DNA of 64,000 bases, taken from Hyaloscypha bicolor E. Lineage: Eukaryota > Ascomycota > Leotiomycetes > Helotiales > Hyaloscyphaceae. Of this stretch, positions 24,088-35,881 are shown one piece after another. The position numbers and the translations under genes were made by a program. Location of the stretch: contig NW_020194619.1 in NCBI RefSeq assembly GCF_002865645.1, forward strand, positions 2,454,442 to 2,518,441, read 5' to 3'. Each line of letters starts with the position of its first letter. Within the stretch, counting starts at the first letter, position 1. The notes below the pieces were generated by a model. That model was not told the origin of the DNA, made no database searches, and was given only the letters and a program-made list of their open reading frames with translations.

Positions 24088-24424
24088 GAAATGGGAACAA
24101 TATGGAGGTGCAAAAACGAATTGAAAGTTGACTAGGCATAAAATGACTGGATACAGGCAGAGTAAAGAGTGAAATAAGAGAGAAAAGTGTCCAAAGTATA
24201 GTTCTTATCCCCCATTAGCCTTCAGCAATATGGGTGGTGCCAAGCTCACTTTCTCCGATACATTATAAATCAGCTAATAAAGCAAATGACTATATATTAG
24301 TAAGCGTTCCGTAAAGCTCCGCAGTGAAGCATTACAAATGTGAGTGGAAAAAACTAAATTAGTGGTTAAACCTGATGCTGGAAGGACTGGTAAGCTAGCC
24401 AAGCTAGTGTATCACCAATTCAAT
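24088..24424. repeat. Dispersed repeat family B, copy 1
   Basis: About 337 bp, in direct orientation and clearly related (roughly four bases in five by eye) to 36410-36752. Conserved blocks include CAGCTAATAAAGCA and GCTAGCCAAGCTAGTGTA near the right end. No ORF, clear inverted ends or target duplication could be seen, so it may be a degraded transposon end or SINE-like repeat. Confidence 0.75.
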
Positions 24425-24727
24425 AAAAGGCCAGGGGAAATGATATGAAAGAAGGGTCCCACAAAAAAACTATAAAATAAGGAAAAGAAGTCGAGATCCG
24501 TTGTTTACAGTCGTGCTTTTGTCATTTTTAAAAAAAATTCTAAGTTTCCTGGAAAAAAATTCTATTGCAAGTCCGGGGCATTAAACTGTTCCACCTGTGC
24601 GCTGGTCTTGCGTGCCCTAGAACACCTTTTCTTTCCTTAATTTCGCACTGGTAAGGAGAAAAAATATATCTCTGCTTATATTTCGATCGATACTAAACGG
24701 AATACCTCGAGAGCTTGAGGTTTGAAC
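24425..24727. other. No gene seen
   Basis: AT-leaning sequence between two repeats; nothing recognised. Confidence 0.4.
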
Positions 24728-25467
24728 GGGAAAAAGTAAAACGACCCCCCCCCGGGATCGATTTGGGGTGTCGATGGGGGCCACACTAGCCGAAATCAGC
24801 AAGCGGTGGCGGGTGCCCGTATACATTACTTTGTCTGCACCAGTATGTGCAAATTAGTGTATATTGGTACCTAATGCGCGTATTGCATTCTCTGCTCTAA
24901 TAGCTCGTTGCCATTATTATTATTTCCAGACAAATTTAGTTATATCGCAATTAGTCAAAAAAAAGATTAGGGTCTTACAGGTTTATAGTAATGCATATTC
25001 CCTCTTAACCTCTAGTAGAATGGGAAAATATAAAACGATACCTTTCCAGGTATTAATTAAGGGTATTAATTAGGGGATATCAATTAGGGGATTTCAATTG
25101 GGGGGTATTAATTAGGGATATCGACCTTAAGAGAGCCTGAAAATTTAGCGATTAAGCACCTGGAACTTATTTGCCTCGGGCACAATAATTGCCTCGCCTA
25201 TTCTACGCCCCAAAACTAGAGCTCTTATATAAACTTCCTTATACCTATATTAAGAATTCTGATTTGAGAGAAAGGCTTAAGTAAATATAAGTAATAAATT
25301 AGGTATTATTAAAACTTTAAAATCATTAATACTCCTATTTAATACCGGGGAGGCAAGAGGGGGGATAAGGAGGGTTGGTGTCGTGTGTGCGATTCTAGGG
25401 TCGGGAAGTGCCGAGCGCTAAGCCAAAAAAGGATTCTGCCATCGACACCCCTGATCGACACCCGGTG
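24728..25467. mobile_element. Family A related element, copy 3 (incomplete)
   Basis: It starts with the family tip GGGAAAAAGTAAAACGACC plus C-run and a TCGATTTGGGGTGTCGAT block, and ends with ATCGACACCCCTGATCGACA, the inverted inner block. The outer right tip is missing. Inside, at 25031, a second tip (GGGAAAATATAAAACGATACC) with several TTAATTAGGGG repeats suggests a nested or rearranged copy. A CTGAAAATTTAGCGA segment at 25137 resembles the interior of copy 1 at 19570. Confidence 0.6.
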
Positions 25468-25639
25468 GTGACCTCTGTTTTCTGTGGGCTCCGGTTTTCC
25501 AAATCTTAACCCGAGCCTCGGAAGTCGGAACCAAGGAAGCTTCGCCGGTCGCCCAATTAGAACCAGACCCCGATGCGACGGCAGGCGGCAGAATCCAATT
25601 TGTTGGGAATCGGGTCTCACGGCTGCGAAGACCGTTTGC

Positions 25640-26210
25640 AAGCAATTAAAAAGAAACTACTCCCTCAACAAATCTGGCATCTGGAATTGAGCCTGAACCC
25701 CCCAAAAAATACGGTCCCACCCCTACACGCGCTAAGCCCTCCGCGCCCTAGTCCCCGACCCCCTTGCTCCCTCACCAACCGGCCGCCCGCGCAATCCCCC
25801 CACCCCAAAAATTATCGTACGGGCCTAAAAATTTGAGATTCTGAAAGCGCGCACGCGGTTTCGCAATCCTAGAACTAAGAATTAGTCAACACGGCTTGTA
25901 GGGGCAGCCAAAAAGTGCTGCTTTCGCGCGCTCACATTGCGCTAGCGGATAGCGTCCGGGGCGGGGGCTTTGGGGTACTAAGCGAGCGCTGCGCGCCTCG
26001 AACTTACCCTCCTATCGCGCAGCTATAACTCTAGCGGGAGCAATCGGAGAAACAAAAGGGCTTTAGATTCTGAAAGAGCAAAAGCTAATAGTGATTTCGA
26101 TATGCGGCTTCTACTTAATTATATTAAAAATTAGCTGCCGTAGGTGCCTGAGAAAAAATTTCGGATTTGCGCGCGTAGCACGCTTTAAGCGAGACGCCCC
26201 CCCTTGGCCA
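25640..26210. other. GC-rich island without genes
   Basis: This stretch is far richer in G, C and CpG than anything else in the window (many GCGCG words; C-rich on the plus strand to 25815, then mixed). No long frame, no splice context and no known repeat was recognised. The phrase GATTCTGAAAG occurs twice (about 25839 and 26068). Confidence 0.5.
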
Positions 26211-26925
26211 GGTAAATAACACCTTATCTCCGCCATTCCTAGCCCGCTTTTGGGGCCGTAATTTTCTAAGCCATGAGATAACCTCATGACAATTGAAGGC
26301 TAGCTTTCATTGTGGCAGACATAGATACACACCCATCACACTTACTAAGATCAGTCGCGCAGGGAGTTCGCTACCATAGTGCGTTGGCCATCCCTCCGCC
26401 TTGCGTGAGGCTGTCTGGGCCGAAGAGATCGGTTTGGCAAGAACTGTCAGAGGCTGCAACCAGCCGTGACAGGCTGTTCTATACCAACAAAATGCAACCG
26501 CTGGACAACCAAACCTTCCCGTAGTTTCCTTGCATGAGGTTTGCAGTGTGTTAGAAACGGACACTTTCGAAGGGAAAAGCTCTCATATTTAAGCCATAGA
26601 TGAGCCAGGTTTAGCAGGGTTCAGCTCACCGCATCTCATTTTAAAATTTGGCATTTTCTCAACCTCAACCCGGCCATACTCACGTTACAGATAACTTTCC
26701 AAATCGTGTAGGTAATTGCATGTAACACTTCAATTTAACAATTCTAATCCTTTACTTAATTAAACAGCCTCATTGCTGCCCGAATACGTGTCACGAGTCA
26801 CGTCGCACAGACCGAAAAAATCTCTTCACCGAGTACAAGATGGTTAGTTTCTAGATCACCAGAGCAGTTATGTTCCACAGACTACTGCACGGCATGTGTT
26901 CCATCTTGATACTGCCCCCTTAAAC
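26211..26925. other. Intergenic, no gene seen
   Basis: Mixed composition; overlapping 70-85-codon frames at 26307-26564 on both strands look spurious. Confidence 0.4.
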
Positions 26926-27073
26926 ACTTACAGTGGGTCCTTGGGTAACGCCGCCCTAAAACCTCGTTAAAGTCCCCAAAAGAGGAAATATTAGGTGCTT
27001 TCAGGACTCTCTACTCGCTAATCCTTGAGTTGGCCTACGTAGGCGTGATGTTATCCTTGGACCCACTGTAAGT
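26926..27073. mobile_element. Tc1/mariner-type MITE
   Basis: 148 bp between perfect 15-bp inverted ends ACTTACAGTGGGTCC. The similarity continues inward for about ten more bases with mismatches. If the TA in each end is the target duplication (26929-26930, 27069-27070), the tips are CAGTGGGTCC, as in fungal Tc1/mariner elements. It is too small to code for a transposase. Confidence 0.8.
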
Positions 27074-27747
27074 ATTCAAGGGGAGGCGAGGCCGCGGGGG
27101 GATAGTACGTCCATTGTACATCTTAGCGATCTTTACAAAGTGAATTTGCTGACGAAAATACCGCCCTCATAGCCTCCCTCGAAAAGCAAGAAGAAGACAA
27201 TATTTGTGTTCTACTGTGTAACAACTCCAAACACACTTGTCATTCGAGAAAGCGTATCAAAGCTAATGCTTGCTACAGTGCGCTTGCGGACATGGTCCAA
27301 TCCCCGTACAAACGGAAAATTGCACCTATTGCCAGCAGCCACGATGTGCAGAGTGTAGGGTTGAAAAAGTAGTCAAACGATAGAAGTTGGGCACTCGAAG
27401 CTGGGAGTTGGGCACTGCAGAGGCGGAGGCCAGTAGCGACTGGGCGAGTGCAACGATTGAAGATGGATTGTATATTTGAGATGCTTATAAGGGTGGTTCG
27501 GTTCGTTCTTGTACGTGGTATACTTGGGTGGCGGCAATGTTCAATATAATGCTTAATCCATGGCCGGGGAGCCGCGGGTCACCAGGTGTTATCTTTGTCC
27601 TCAAGTATCTTTGCTCCCGTGTTGATTTTCTTTTTGTTGTTGTTGTTTTAGCCTTTTGGTGTGCCTCTTAACGCCACCCTCCTCTCCGTTCTTGTTGTCC
27701 TTCGCCGAGTGGGGGCTAGGGGAAGGCTGACCCTGATCATTATTCAT
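27074..27747. promoter_or_regulatory. Upstream region of the CorA-like gene
   Basis: 674 bp without genes before the ATG at 27748, including a T-rich stretch at 27630-27650. No specific site is assigned. Confidence 0.35.
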
Positions 27748-30184
27748 ATGGCCAATAGTCGAGGAGAACAGAGGTCTGCCCAGAGGACAAGTTTGCGCCT
27801 GAATTTAACACCCTGCGAATGGAACAGGGAGTTTGCGACTCGTCGACCGGATCTTGATTACAGCCGCGAAAACATACCCTACATCGTGACTCAAGGACTG
27901 AATGAGAATGTCGTCCGCACCTTCATGCTAGACCCTGACGAATCAGACGTCTGCTCACCCCAGGCGGATATGGTTGAGGCTTACTGCATTGGTGCAAGTC
28001 TGGAAGCTCTCGGAGCAGATGAGGGAGAAGCGAACGAGCGGTTTGTTGCGTATTTGGATGAAAGGGAGTTCGAGGAAGGAGGGGGGCCGGGGCGTCAAAG
28101 ACCTTATCAAGGACCATTGACTGCAGGCAAGCTTTATAGAGAGCTGAAGAAACCAGTAAGTTTCCTAATCCTCAGTCACATATAATTTTGCATTACAAAA
28201 GACTATGAAAGCTCATGCATGGGACTTTACCTTAGCGCTTCCGCTGTGGTGATTCCAGCCCTCCCCTCAGTTACGACACTACAGTTAACGTCAAACCGGG
28301 GGTAATCGTTAGTCCGGGGAATCTAACAGAGTCCGCCCCGAGTGAAAATCAAAAACAGAAAGGAGTAAGCGAAAGGGGAGAAGAAGAGGTGCCAGACGCC
28401 GACCGCCGGTTAATGCGAGTGAACACCAGCGTTGCCCATCTTCATCTTATGTCGAACGCTAACTGATTGTAGATTCATCACTGCTTTAGATCGTTGGAGC
28501 ATCTATTCTCTCCTAGGGACATCATCGGACTGGCAAACCCCAAGCCTTCGCACTGCTATTTACAACCACCTCGGGTTTGAGAACTTTATTGGGGTAACCT
28601 TTCCGCCCAAAGGGATAGCGATATTTCAACTAGCATTTCACTTGCCATACTATGTATGGAGAGAATCCCCGAAGACACGCGAGGATCATCGCCGAGATGC
28701 TAATGGACGCCCCTTGCGGCAATCCCGCGACGTTTCCTTCCTTGATTGGACAAGCAGCGGCCCGTCTAGTTTTCTCTACGAGGCTCAAATTTCCAGTCTA
28801 GTTGTCGGAACGGACGAGACTAGGTGGACTGCGTATGGCTTTGTCGATAACTACTTCGACGTTGACGGAGAAGGGAAGGAAACCGTTACGTCTTACCATG
28901 AAGATAGTCTGGATGTGGAAGGAGGCATGCTCATGGACCCTTTGGCATTGGGCACTTCCGCTGCAGATACGCCAATTTGGAACCCCAAAGGTTATTTTCT
29001 GATGGTATTTCGTGTTCGTCTGAATCAGGTCAAGTGTGAGTGGCAGAAATTGGTCAGAAAAATTAAAGAAAGTATCCGTGAATATGTGAGTCCACTTTTC
29101 GTCACGTCGGCACGGGAGACTACAAGCAATGTGGGAGAATTCCTACCACGGCCGGACAAGATGTAAAGAACAGTATAACGATGAAAAAGCTACTGAGAGA
29201 GAGCGATAGGGTATCTATCAACATCTGCAAACCAATCAGTGTTATATAAGGGTCGGATTTCCCGTCTCCCAACTAACGAGTGGACTAGGCGCCCGACTAT
29301 TCGCTCTCCCTCTCTGGAGAGCGACCCTCTTCCAAAGAAGCCTTGAAGCACGATGACAAGGTTCGAAGGTCTCGTAATTGGATCGTACAAGTCAGAATGC
29401 TCTCTAAGCAACTCTCAATGGAGCTATCTAAAACCGTCAATGCTTGTGAAAAGTTTTGTCTTCAAGATGCTATCTATTTCCAAGATCAGACCAAGCCAGT
29501 CAACGGATATCGGTCCATTCCCGCAATCCAAATCATCTTAGGTGAACTAGAATCGCAGAAGATGGCTCTTGAGTGTTTGGCGGAACAGTGTGATTATTTT
29601 ACCAGAGAGGTAAGTTTATAACTTTACATACCCCACCTGCTTCTTAGATGAGCATTCGAAGACGAAGCATACGGTCACTGACAAACCTGTCCACCCATCC
29701 AGCTTGAAACCCAACTCAGCCTTGAAAACAACCAAGTAGGTATCCTCCAGCAAAAGATCACCCAGGACAACAAATGGCTATCAGTGATTATGATGGTGAG
29801 TTAAAGGTACCAAATTATTGTTAAAACTAATTTTTACTAATCATCTTCTTAATCTCGTAGTCTTCTCTCCCAGTAGCATTGACCGCAGGGATATTCTCCA
29901 TGGATCGAAATGTCATACCCTTCCTACCTGCGAGCTTCGGATCTTTTATAGGCTTGATCATCGTATTCAGCATTCTGGGGATTGTGATTGTCATTCACTT
30001 TGTCCCCTCATACCACACTCGATGCTGGCAAATTGCTGGAGGTCTGGCCTGGCCCAAGCTGTGGGAGAAAAAGACGAAGTTTTCGGGGATCGCATTGTTA
30101 CGGTTCAGCAGGTATTGGCTTTTCGGTTTCCCTACAACGCCGAGTGACGAAGAGAGGCCTCTGGAGGAGCAGACACCTGGCTAA
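27748..30184 (+). CDS. CorA-like two-TM membrane protein, 6 exons, 645 aa
   Basis: Exons: 27748-28155, 28236-28414, 28473-29085, 29289-29609, 29703-29795, 29861-30184; all phases agree and give 646 codons. The protein has a soluble N-terminal part with PDADRRLIFITALDRW across the exon 2/3 joint (residues about 188-205) and AFHLPYYVW. A helical/coiled region follows (exons 4-5, LETQLSLENNQVGILQQ), then two TM segments at about 532-552 and 564-585, and a basic cytosolic tail. This layout matches a large group of fungal proteins with a CorA-like Mg-transporter fold at the C-terminus. The GMN motif of true CorA channels is absent (GIFSM at that place), so transport is not claimed. Intron 2 (28415-28472) has a GC donor. 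Intron 3 (203 bp) is long. Confidence 0.8.
28415..28472 (+). other. Probable GC-AG intron
   Basis: The donor is GCGAGT and the acceptor GTAG, with a GCTAAC branch site 14 bases before the acceptor. Only this joint gives the family-like RRLIFITALDRW and keeps the frame; no GT donor nearby does. Confidence 0.65.
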
Positions 30185-30938
30185 AAGACTAGTTTCACTT
30201 ATTGCCGACCTTGAATAAGCTAGAATAGCTATATTAATACCACTTCACGAGACTCAAAGAAGCCGTAATGTCATATTTCAGTTCTATGCAGTGGCAAAAT
30301 CACCATTAATGTATTTTCGGACAATTCAGTGCCAGCTAGTGAGTAGCTACTGGCGGTAGTGTAAATGCATTGAATAAAGGGAGTAGTAATACGCTATTGA
30401 TATAGATATCGTGGATATATAGAGTTTTAGAGGGAGAAATTCGCGAGGGGATAGTTTAATTAGTAATGCTTAGTTAGGGTTTCTTATAAATAAAGGAAGA
30501 GACTTGCCAGGCCGAAGAATATATAAGAGTGCGACTTGCTGCCTTTAGTATTAATACCAAAGGAAATACTACAGGAACTTGAGGTTTGGACCTCTGTTTT
30601 CTAAAGGTTTTCGTTTTGCAAGTCGTCTTAATATACTACTATAGTAGGATTTTTTGTCTCTTGTCCCGCGACTACTGTCACGCGTCCTGCTCTCCAGGCA
30701 TACTAGCGCTAGTTTAGGGGGTTGTATAAGACTTCTGTCCATGCATACAATTAGACTTCCCAATACATTAACTTTCAGAGCTCCTTAGTTTTGACTATTT
30801 GTATTATTTTATTATTAGTATTAAGAGTCTTAAGAGTATTACTTCTATTAGTTAGCTTCTTACTCTCTTTACTCCCACTCACGCATCCAATGCCTATATA
30901 ATCAAATCCCCATTACAATATTACAAAAGAAGACGATA
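30185..30938. other. Intergenic, no gene seen
   Basis: 3' region of the CorA-like gene, AT-leaning; a 64-codon minus frame at 30569-30763 lacks support. Confidence 0.4.
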
Positions 30939-31490
30939 TTAAGGCTGAGCAGTGACTTCTATCGTGCCGCGACGATGAATTTTTACTCTCCTTATTGTGT
31001 AGAAAGAGATGGCAGCGAGGGTTGCAATAACGAGGATGATGGCCATAATAGCCTGAGGCACAAGTTCAAAGAACCTCTTCCAACCATCAGTCCTTACGCT
31101 CTTGAAGAACCAAGCTGAGCCCTTAGTATCAAAAGCAGGCAGCTAAAGTAGCCCAAAACCAGAGTTTGCTGACCCCCGTCCACCATAAAGCCAATAAAAG
31201 CGTCGTATTTCCAACGACGCCTTCCGGGTTGGGAACATATATGACGGGGATAGTAGCAGCTCCAACAACGTTTATTAGCAGTTGAACGGGGAGTGCTTCG
31301 GCAGGACTGAATTCATTGTGGCGGGCAAGAACTGACCGAGAAGAGAGTAGTCCGACTAGAGTTGAGGAGCAAAGCGATTTTGATGCCTCTAACATTGAAG
31401 CAGGCGGTGGGTAAAAGCATGCCTATAGTTTGTGCGTAGATGCCAACGCGGACTCCAATGCTGTACAAGTCATTGGCATAATTGGGGTTT
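30939..31490 (-). pseudogene. 3' part of a multi-pass membrane protein gene, frameshifted
   Basis: On the minus strand three frames in turn read like one membrane protein. First comes NPNYANDLYSIGVRVGIYAQ (31480-31420), then an open stretch of 88 codons (31395-31129) with EFSPAEALPVQLLINVVGAA and WWTGVSKLWFWATL, then a segment ending in a clear TM helix AIMAIILVIATLAAISFY, RR and a stop at 30939-30941. Two frame changes are needed, near 31390 and 31140, without plausible introns. The 5' side is cut by the tip of a family A transposon at 31496. The GVRVGIYAQ start is common in unnamed fungal multi-TM proteins. Confidence 0.6.
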
Positions 31491-31548
31491 CAGGGGGGAA
31501 ATGTAAAAAGTCGATTGGGGTGTCGATTAGGGGCCAGGGCGTTCAATA

Positions 31549-32039
31549 GTCGGACTTAACGTCGCGACTAAAGGGGCCCACCCTTTAGTCGGGGAAAGCG
31601 AGATAGCCGTTTCGGCCTTTTTTGCCTTCTAAAAAAATTATTAGAAACTAGATATAGGAAATCTAATTAATATGTTTTCTTCGCGATCTTATAATTACTT
31701 ATTGCATACTTAAGAGCTAAAGTTTCAAGTAAAAAAGATAAGATTTTATAATTAAGGCAAAAGTCGTAAATATAATACTTATAAAGGAATTATAAATAAA
31801 TAATTATTATTTTTAATATTTCTAATAATTTTATTTTTAAAACTTTAATACCTTTCTATTCATATATATATATATTTAGATTTAGAGAATTGTATCTGGT
31901 TTATAAAGCTTATATTTTTAATTCTATTACTTAAAACTATTTAAAAAAATTAAGATTTTGAGTTATTTTGCTTTTATAAGCCAACTCGCTTTCTTTAATT
32001 AAAGAATAGAGCCCCTTTAGTTATAATATTAAATCCGAC
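31549..32039. mobile_element. MITE with about 60-bp inverted ends, TA target site
   Basis: 491 bp bounded by TA (31547-31548, 32040-32041). Left end GTCGGACTTAACGTCGCGAC followed by TAAAGGGG; the right end is its reverse complement with C-to-T/G-to-A changes. The similarity runs inward about 60 bp to AAAGCGAG. The left end also contains a perfect 10-bp hairpin (GACTAAAGGG, 31566-31590). TA target and long ends suggest a Tc1/mariner- or pogo-related MITE. Confidence 0.75.
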
Positions 32040-32334
32040 TAGTAGAAACCTTAAATTAGATTTTTTAATATAATAAATATAAGCTAGTATATTATAAGGC
32101 TTATAATATATTTATATACTTTTTAATTTATAATAAAAAAAATTCTTGAAATAAAATTTTAATTTAAAGAAATTATTATATTAATTAATTAAGTTCTAGT
32201 TTTAAGTCTTATAAGACCCTATAAATTAGGGGCTTTTAGGGCTTTTATATCTAGTTTTAGGAATTTATTTTACTAAATTTCCAAGCTTTTTTAAGCTTAT
32301 TTTTTAATATCTTTTATTTAAGAATTAAAAGTAA

Positions 32335-32567
32335 TATTACGAGTATAATATTTAGAGCTTAGAAAGCAAAATAAAAGATTTCTTATAAAAACGATTTAAA
32401 GCTAAGAAAGGGAAGGCTAAAATGTAGAAGGCTATAAGAGTAAAATATATTTGTAATATACTAGTTCTTAAGAAGCCTAGTATTCTAAATATCTTTATAT
32501 ATATTCTTATACTAGTTCTTAGATAACTATATTAGATAATTAGAATATTAAAACCTGAATTATAATA
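32335..32567 (-). mobile_element. RIP-mutated solo LTR of the gypsy family
   Basis: 233 bp, similar to the 274-bp gypsy LTRs: TATTACGAGTATAATATTTAG at the start, AGCTTAGAAAGCAA next and TGAATTATAATA at the end. A perfect 5-bp target duplication AGTAA flanks it (32330-32334, 32568-32572). It interrupts family A copy 2. Confidence 0.85.
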
Positions 32568-32690
32568 AGTAATATTTAAATAGCCCTTAATTAGTATTAT
32601 AAAAAAAAATTAAAAAAAAGTAATAAACTTTATTACTTTCTTATAGAATAAAATAAATTTAAAGAAAAAGCCAGATTTTTAATATTTTTA

Positions 32691-34900
32691 TTTAAGAGCC
32701 TTTATTTTAAAATAATAGTAAATAGCTTTTAATTAATATTCTAATTAGTATTTTCTTAGCTTATTTTTATTAACTTTAGGTTATTCTACTTTATTTAATA
32801 ATAAAAATAGCCCTCTAATAGCCTAATATTATATTCTTTTATTTAAGGATTTAATTATCTAATAATTATATATTATATATTCTAGATCTTTAATTAGTTT
32901 AATAAATTATTTAAGGTTTATATACTTATATAAATTATTATAATATCTAATCTAGTTTATTTAATTTTTTGAAATATTAGAATTAATAAAACTAGTAAGC
33001 TTTATAAACTAGCTCTATTATAAGTTATAATATAGATTAGACTATAGTAAAAAATATTAATAATTTTGCTATAAGTTTATAAGCCTAATATTTAATGTTT
33101 TTTATTTAATAAGTCTGGTTTTTATTTAAAACAAACTTGAGAATTTGTCTAATAAATAATTAGATTTAATATAAGATTTTGATTTTTAAAGATATAGAAT
33201 TTATTATTATAATTTTTAATATTCTTATAATTATAAGGTTTATATATATTAGTAAACTAGAGAATCTTTTAAGCTTTAAAAATATATTCTAGAGTTTACT
33301 ATTTACTTATTTATTTCTAAGTAATATTATTAGTTAATAAAATATTATTTTTATAAATAACTTTACTAATAAGCCCCTATTTTAAAAAAGCTTTACAAAA
33401 TATTAATATTAAAATAATATTTATATTAGTATTCATATAAATGTTTTTAACTAATATATTAATATTTATAATAATTTTCTTTTATTAGTACTTTTTTATT
33501 ATATTTGAAAAAGTAGTTTTAATTATTATATAGACTAGATATTTCTTTTTAGGGATTGGCTTAATTCTGATATTATAGCCTTAATATATTAGAGAAATTA
33601 CTTTAATATATCTTTATAATTAACTTATAAAGTTATTTAATACTTGTTTTTAGTTTAGATTTATCTTTATAAGTATTATTAAAAGTTCTTTAAAAAAGTA
33701 TTACTAATAAAATAATAAATATTAGCCGGCTTAATTAGCTTAAATATAATAATAAAAAATTAGAACTAAAAAATTAGAACTAAAAAATTCTATTATAAGA
33801 AAACCAAATTACCTTTATGTAAAATAAATTAGGAAATAAAAATACTAATATTATTTAAAAAGCTTTTTAAAAAGTTCTTGTTTATTATTATATATAATAT
33901 ATTTTATTTTATATTCTTTAAATTACTTTATTATTTAGTTTTTTATATAAAAAAATAAAGACCATTTTATAATAATAACTTATTATTATATTAAATGAAA
34001 TAATATAAATTACTTACTTATTAAAGCTATAATATAATAAATAAAAGATTTAGTTATAGGCGCTATTAATATCTAAAATTAAAGTTTTTATTATTTACTT
34101 TTTTTTAATTATGAAATAATAGCAAAATTATTAATTAAATAAGTTATATTTTATTAATTATACTAATTTCTAAAAGAACCGAATTCGGGTTTTAAAAATT
34201 AATAAGAAATTTAAACTAATCTTTAATAATATCTTAGTTTAATATATAAAATAATTAATATTATATTTATTATTATAAAAAATAGCTTTTTTAGTTTAAT
34301 TCTTGTTTAATATATATAATATTTCTTTAGTTATAAACTTATTACTAAGTTATTTAATTTTAAAAAATATATCTTTAGTATTATATTTAGATCTCTAGCT
34401 TTTTTTTAAATTATTATTTATATAAATATATAAATATAGCTTAATATTTATTATTAATAAAATATAAAAACGGCACTTAATATTTATTAGCATTAGTTAT
34501 ATTATTTTAATATAAACTACTATTATAATTTTATTTTAATAATATATTCTTTATAAAAGCAAATAAAAATTACTTTATTTAATAAAAAAATTTTAAAGCT
34601 TAATAAAAGCAAATATATTAATTAATATTTTCTAGATTTACTATTACCCTAATTATCTTTTTCTTCTTTATTTTCCAAGCCTATTTAGTAATATTCATTA
34701 CTATAATATATAATATTTATTTTATTAAAATCATTTTCCTCTTTTTATAAGCTAAGAATATAAAATTATATAGTTTTATTTAAAGTACTACAGGTATAGT
34801 TTAATAATACGGTATTATAACAAGCTTTAAGAAGATTAAATATAAACTCTAGGTTATATATATTATATATAATATTATTTGATTTGATTTCTCTTATTTC
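32691..34900. mobile_element. RIP-degraded AT-rich DNA
   Basis: Very AT-rich, TA-dominated, no open frames. It is probably transposon-derived; I could not assign a family. It ends abruptly at the FluG-type gene remnant, whose 5' part it has probably swallowed. Confidence 0.5.
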
Positions 34901-34907
34901 TACTTTC

Positions 34908-35881
34908 CAGAAACTTCTATACTATTTCTTGAGGAAATTGACTTTGTTTTCGAGACATCCGGTATTAAGCCGGTCAAGATGTTTCTTAATATTAAGAAGG
35001 CTCAGAAAGAGCATGACAGGCTGGAGGCCGAAGTTGCGCTCCACGGAACTCCGGTCGTGTGATCGCTGATTGCTTTTCACAGGGACAAGTTATTTCTTGA
35101 AGAGGATATTGCAGGGCAGGAGAAGCTGACAACGGGGATTTGGAAGCTGAGAAGTAATAGGATCTGGAATTCAATATAAACTAAGCCTCCCACACTGGTG
35201 CCATTTCTCCTCGTTAACACTTAAAAAATGTGACGTCTCATAAGAACAGTCGCAGAGTTCATTTTCTAATTTACAAAGTCTCCTTTTCAACTTTCTTTTA
35301 CACAGGTTTTGGGTGGAGGACACGTATATTGTCCTGGATGCCTATTAACTGTCAGCGAGCATGAAAAGCTCTCGGTTGGAGATCCAACAACCTCCCAGTA
35401 TGTACTTGATTATATCATGCATCCAGACAACAGCAATGCTGCAAGAGAAAGTATGAGGCGATGGCTTGCCGGTCTCGCGCAGTGTGGCACAAATGTGCCA
35501 GGAAAGGAATGACGAAATCAGATACTCTCAGCATGTCCGCGCTCTTTTGCTCGGGTTCAAGGTCGTGAAGCTAGCAGCCGTCGAGGCCGAGAAGCAAGCG
35601 TTAAGTGACGCTATGGTATTAGTATTTATAAAGAAGAGAATCACCACCTATTTCCTCTCCTTATAGGAGCAGAGCTTACCGTTTCAAAACATACCTTCAA
35701 GTTTGCTAGTCTGGGAGACTTGACAAAGCACTTCAAACGGAAGCATTTGGCCCACATCCAAGAAGGAGATCGGTTCGAGTGCAAGGTCTGTCAAATGGGG
35801 CTGCAGCATAAACAGCATCTCCTAAATCACGCTGAGCGCATCTGCCGGGCTGTACTAGGAGCGCATGGCTATACAGCTTGA
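34908..35881 (+). pseudogene. 3' remnant of a FluG/DUF3435-type C2H2 gene
   Basis: The first part (34908-35176) reads LEEIDFVFETSG..PVKMFLNIKKAQKEH..L and, after one in-frame TGA at about 35060, RDKLFLEEDIAGQEKLTTGIW, close in wording to fungal FluG-domain proteins. A middle part (35309-35512) has CPGCLLTV. The last part reads LTKHFKRKH, C..CQMGLQHKQHLLNHAE, a C2H2-like finger, to a stop at 35879-35881. The 5' half is missing, and stops and frame changes occur. DUF3435/FluG-domain proteins include the tyrosine recombinases of Starship elements, but the recombinase domain is not present here. Confidence 0.6.

Larger units (their letters stand above)
31496..32690. mobile_element. Family A transposon, copy 2, interrupted twice
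   Basis: It starts with GGGAAATGTAAAA and two TCGATTxGGGG blocks. Its sequence at 32042-32330 and 32573-32690 is homologous to the reverse complement of copy 1 (for example TTAGATTTTTTAATATAA, ATTTAAATAGCCCTTAATTAG, AAGCCAGA). A MITE (31549-32039) and a solo LTR (32335-32567) are inserted in it. The right tip is not recognisable after RIP, so the right end is approximate. Confidence 0.7.

Noticed and set aside
26307..26564. Frames of 70-85 codons on both strands
   Set aside because: Mutual overlap and no motif; judged to be chance frames in GC-balanced DNA.
34908..35881. Idea that the FluG-type remnant is an active Starship captain
   Set aside because: Only the C-terminal half is present, with stops and no recombinase domain; no element ends were seen.
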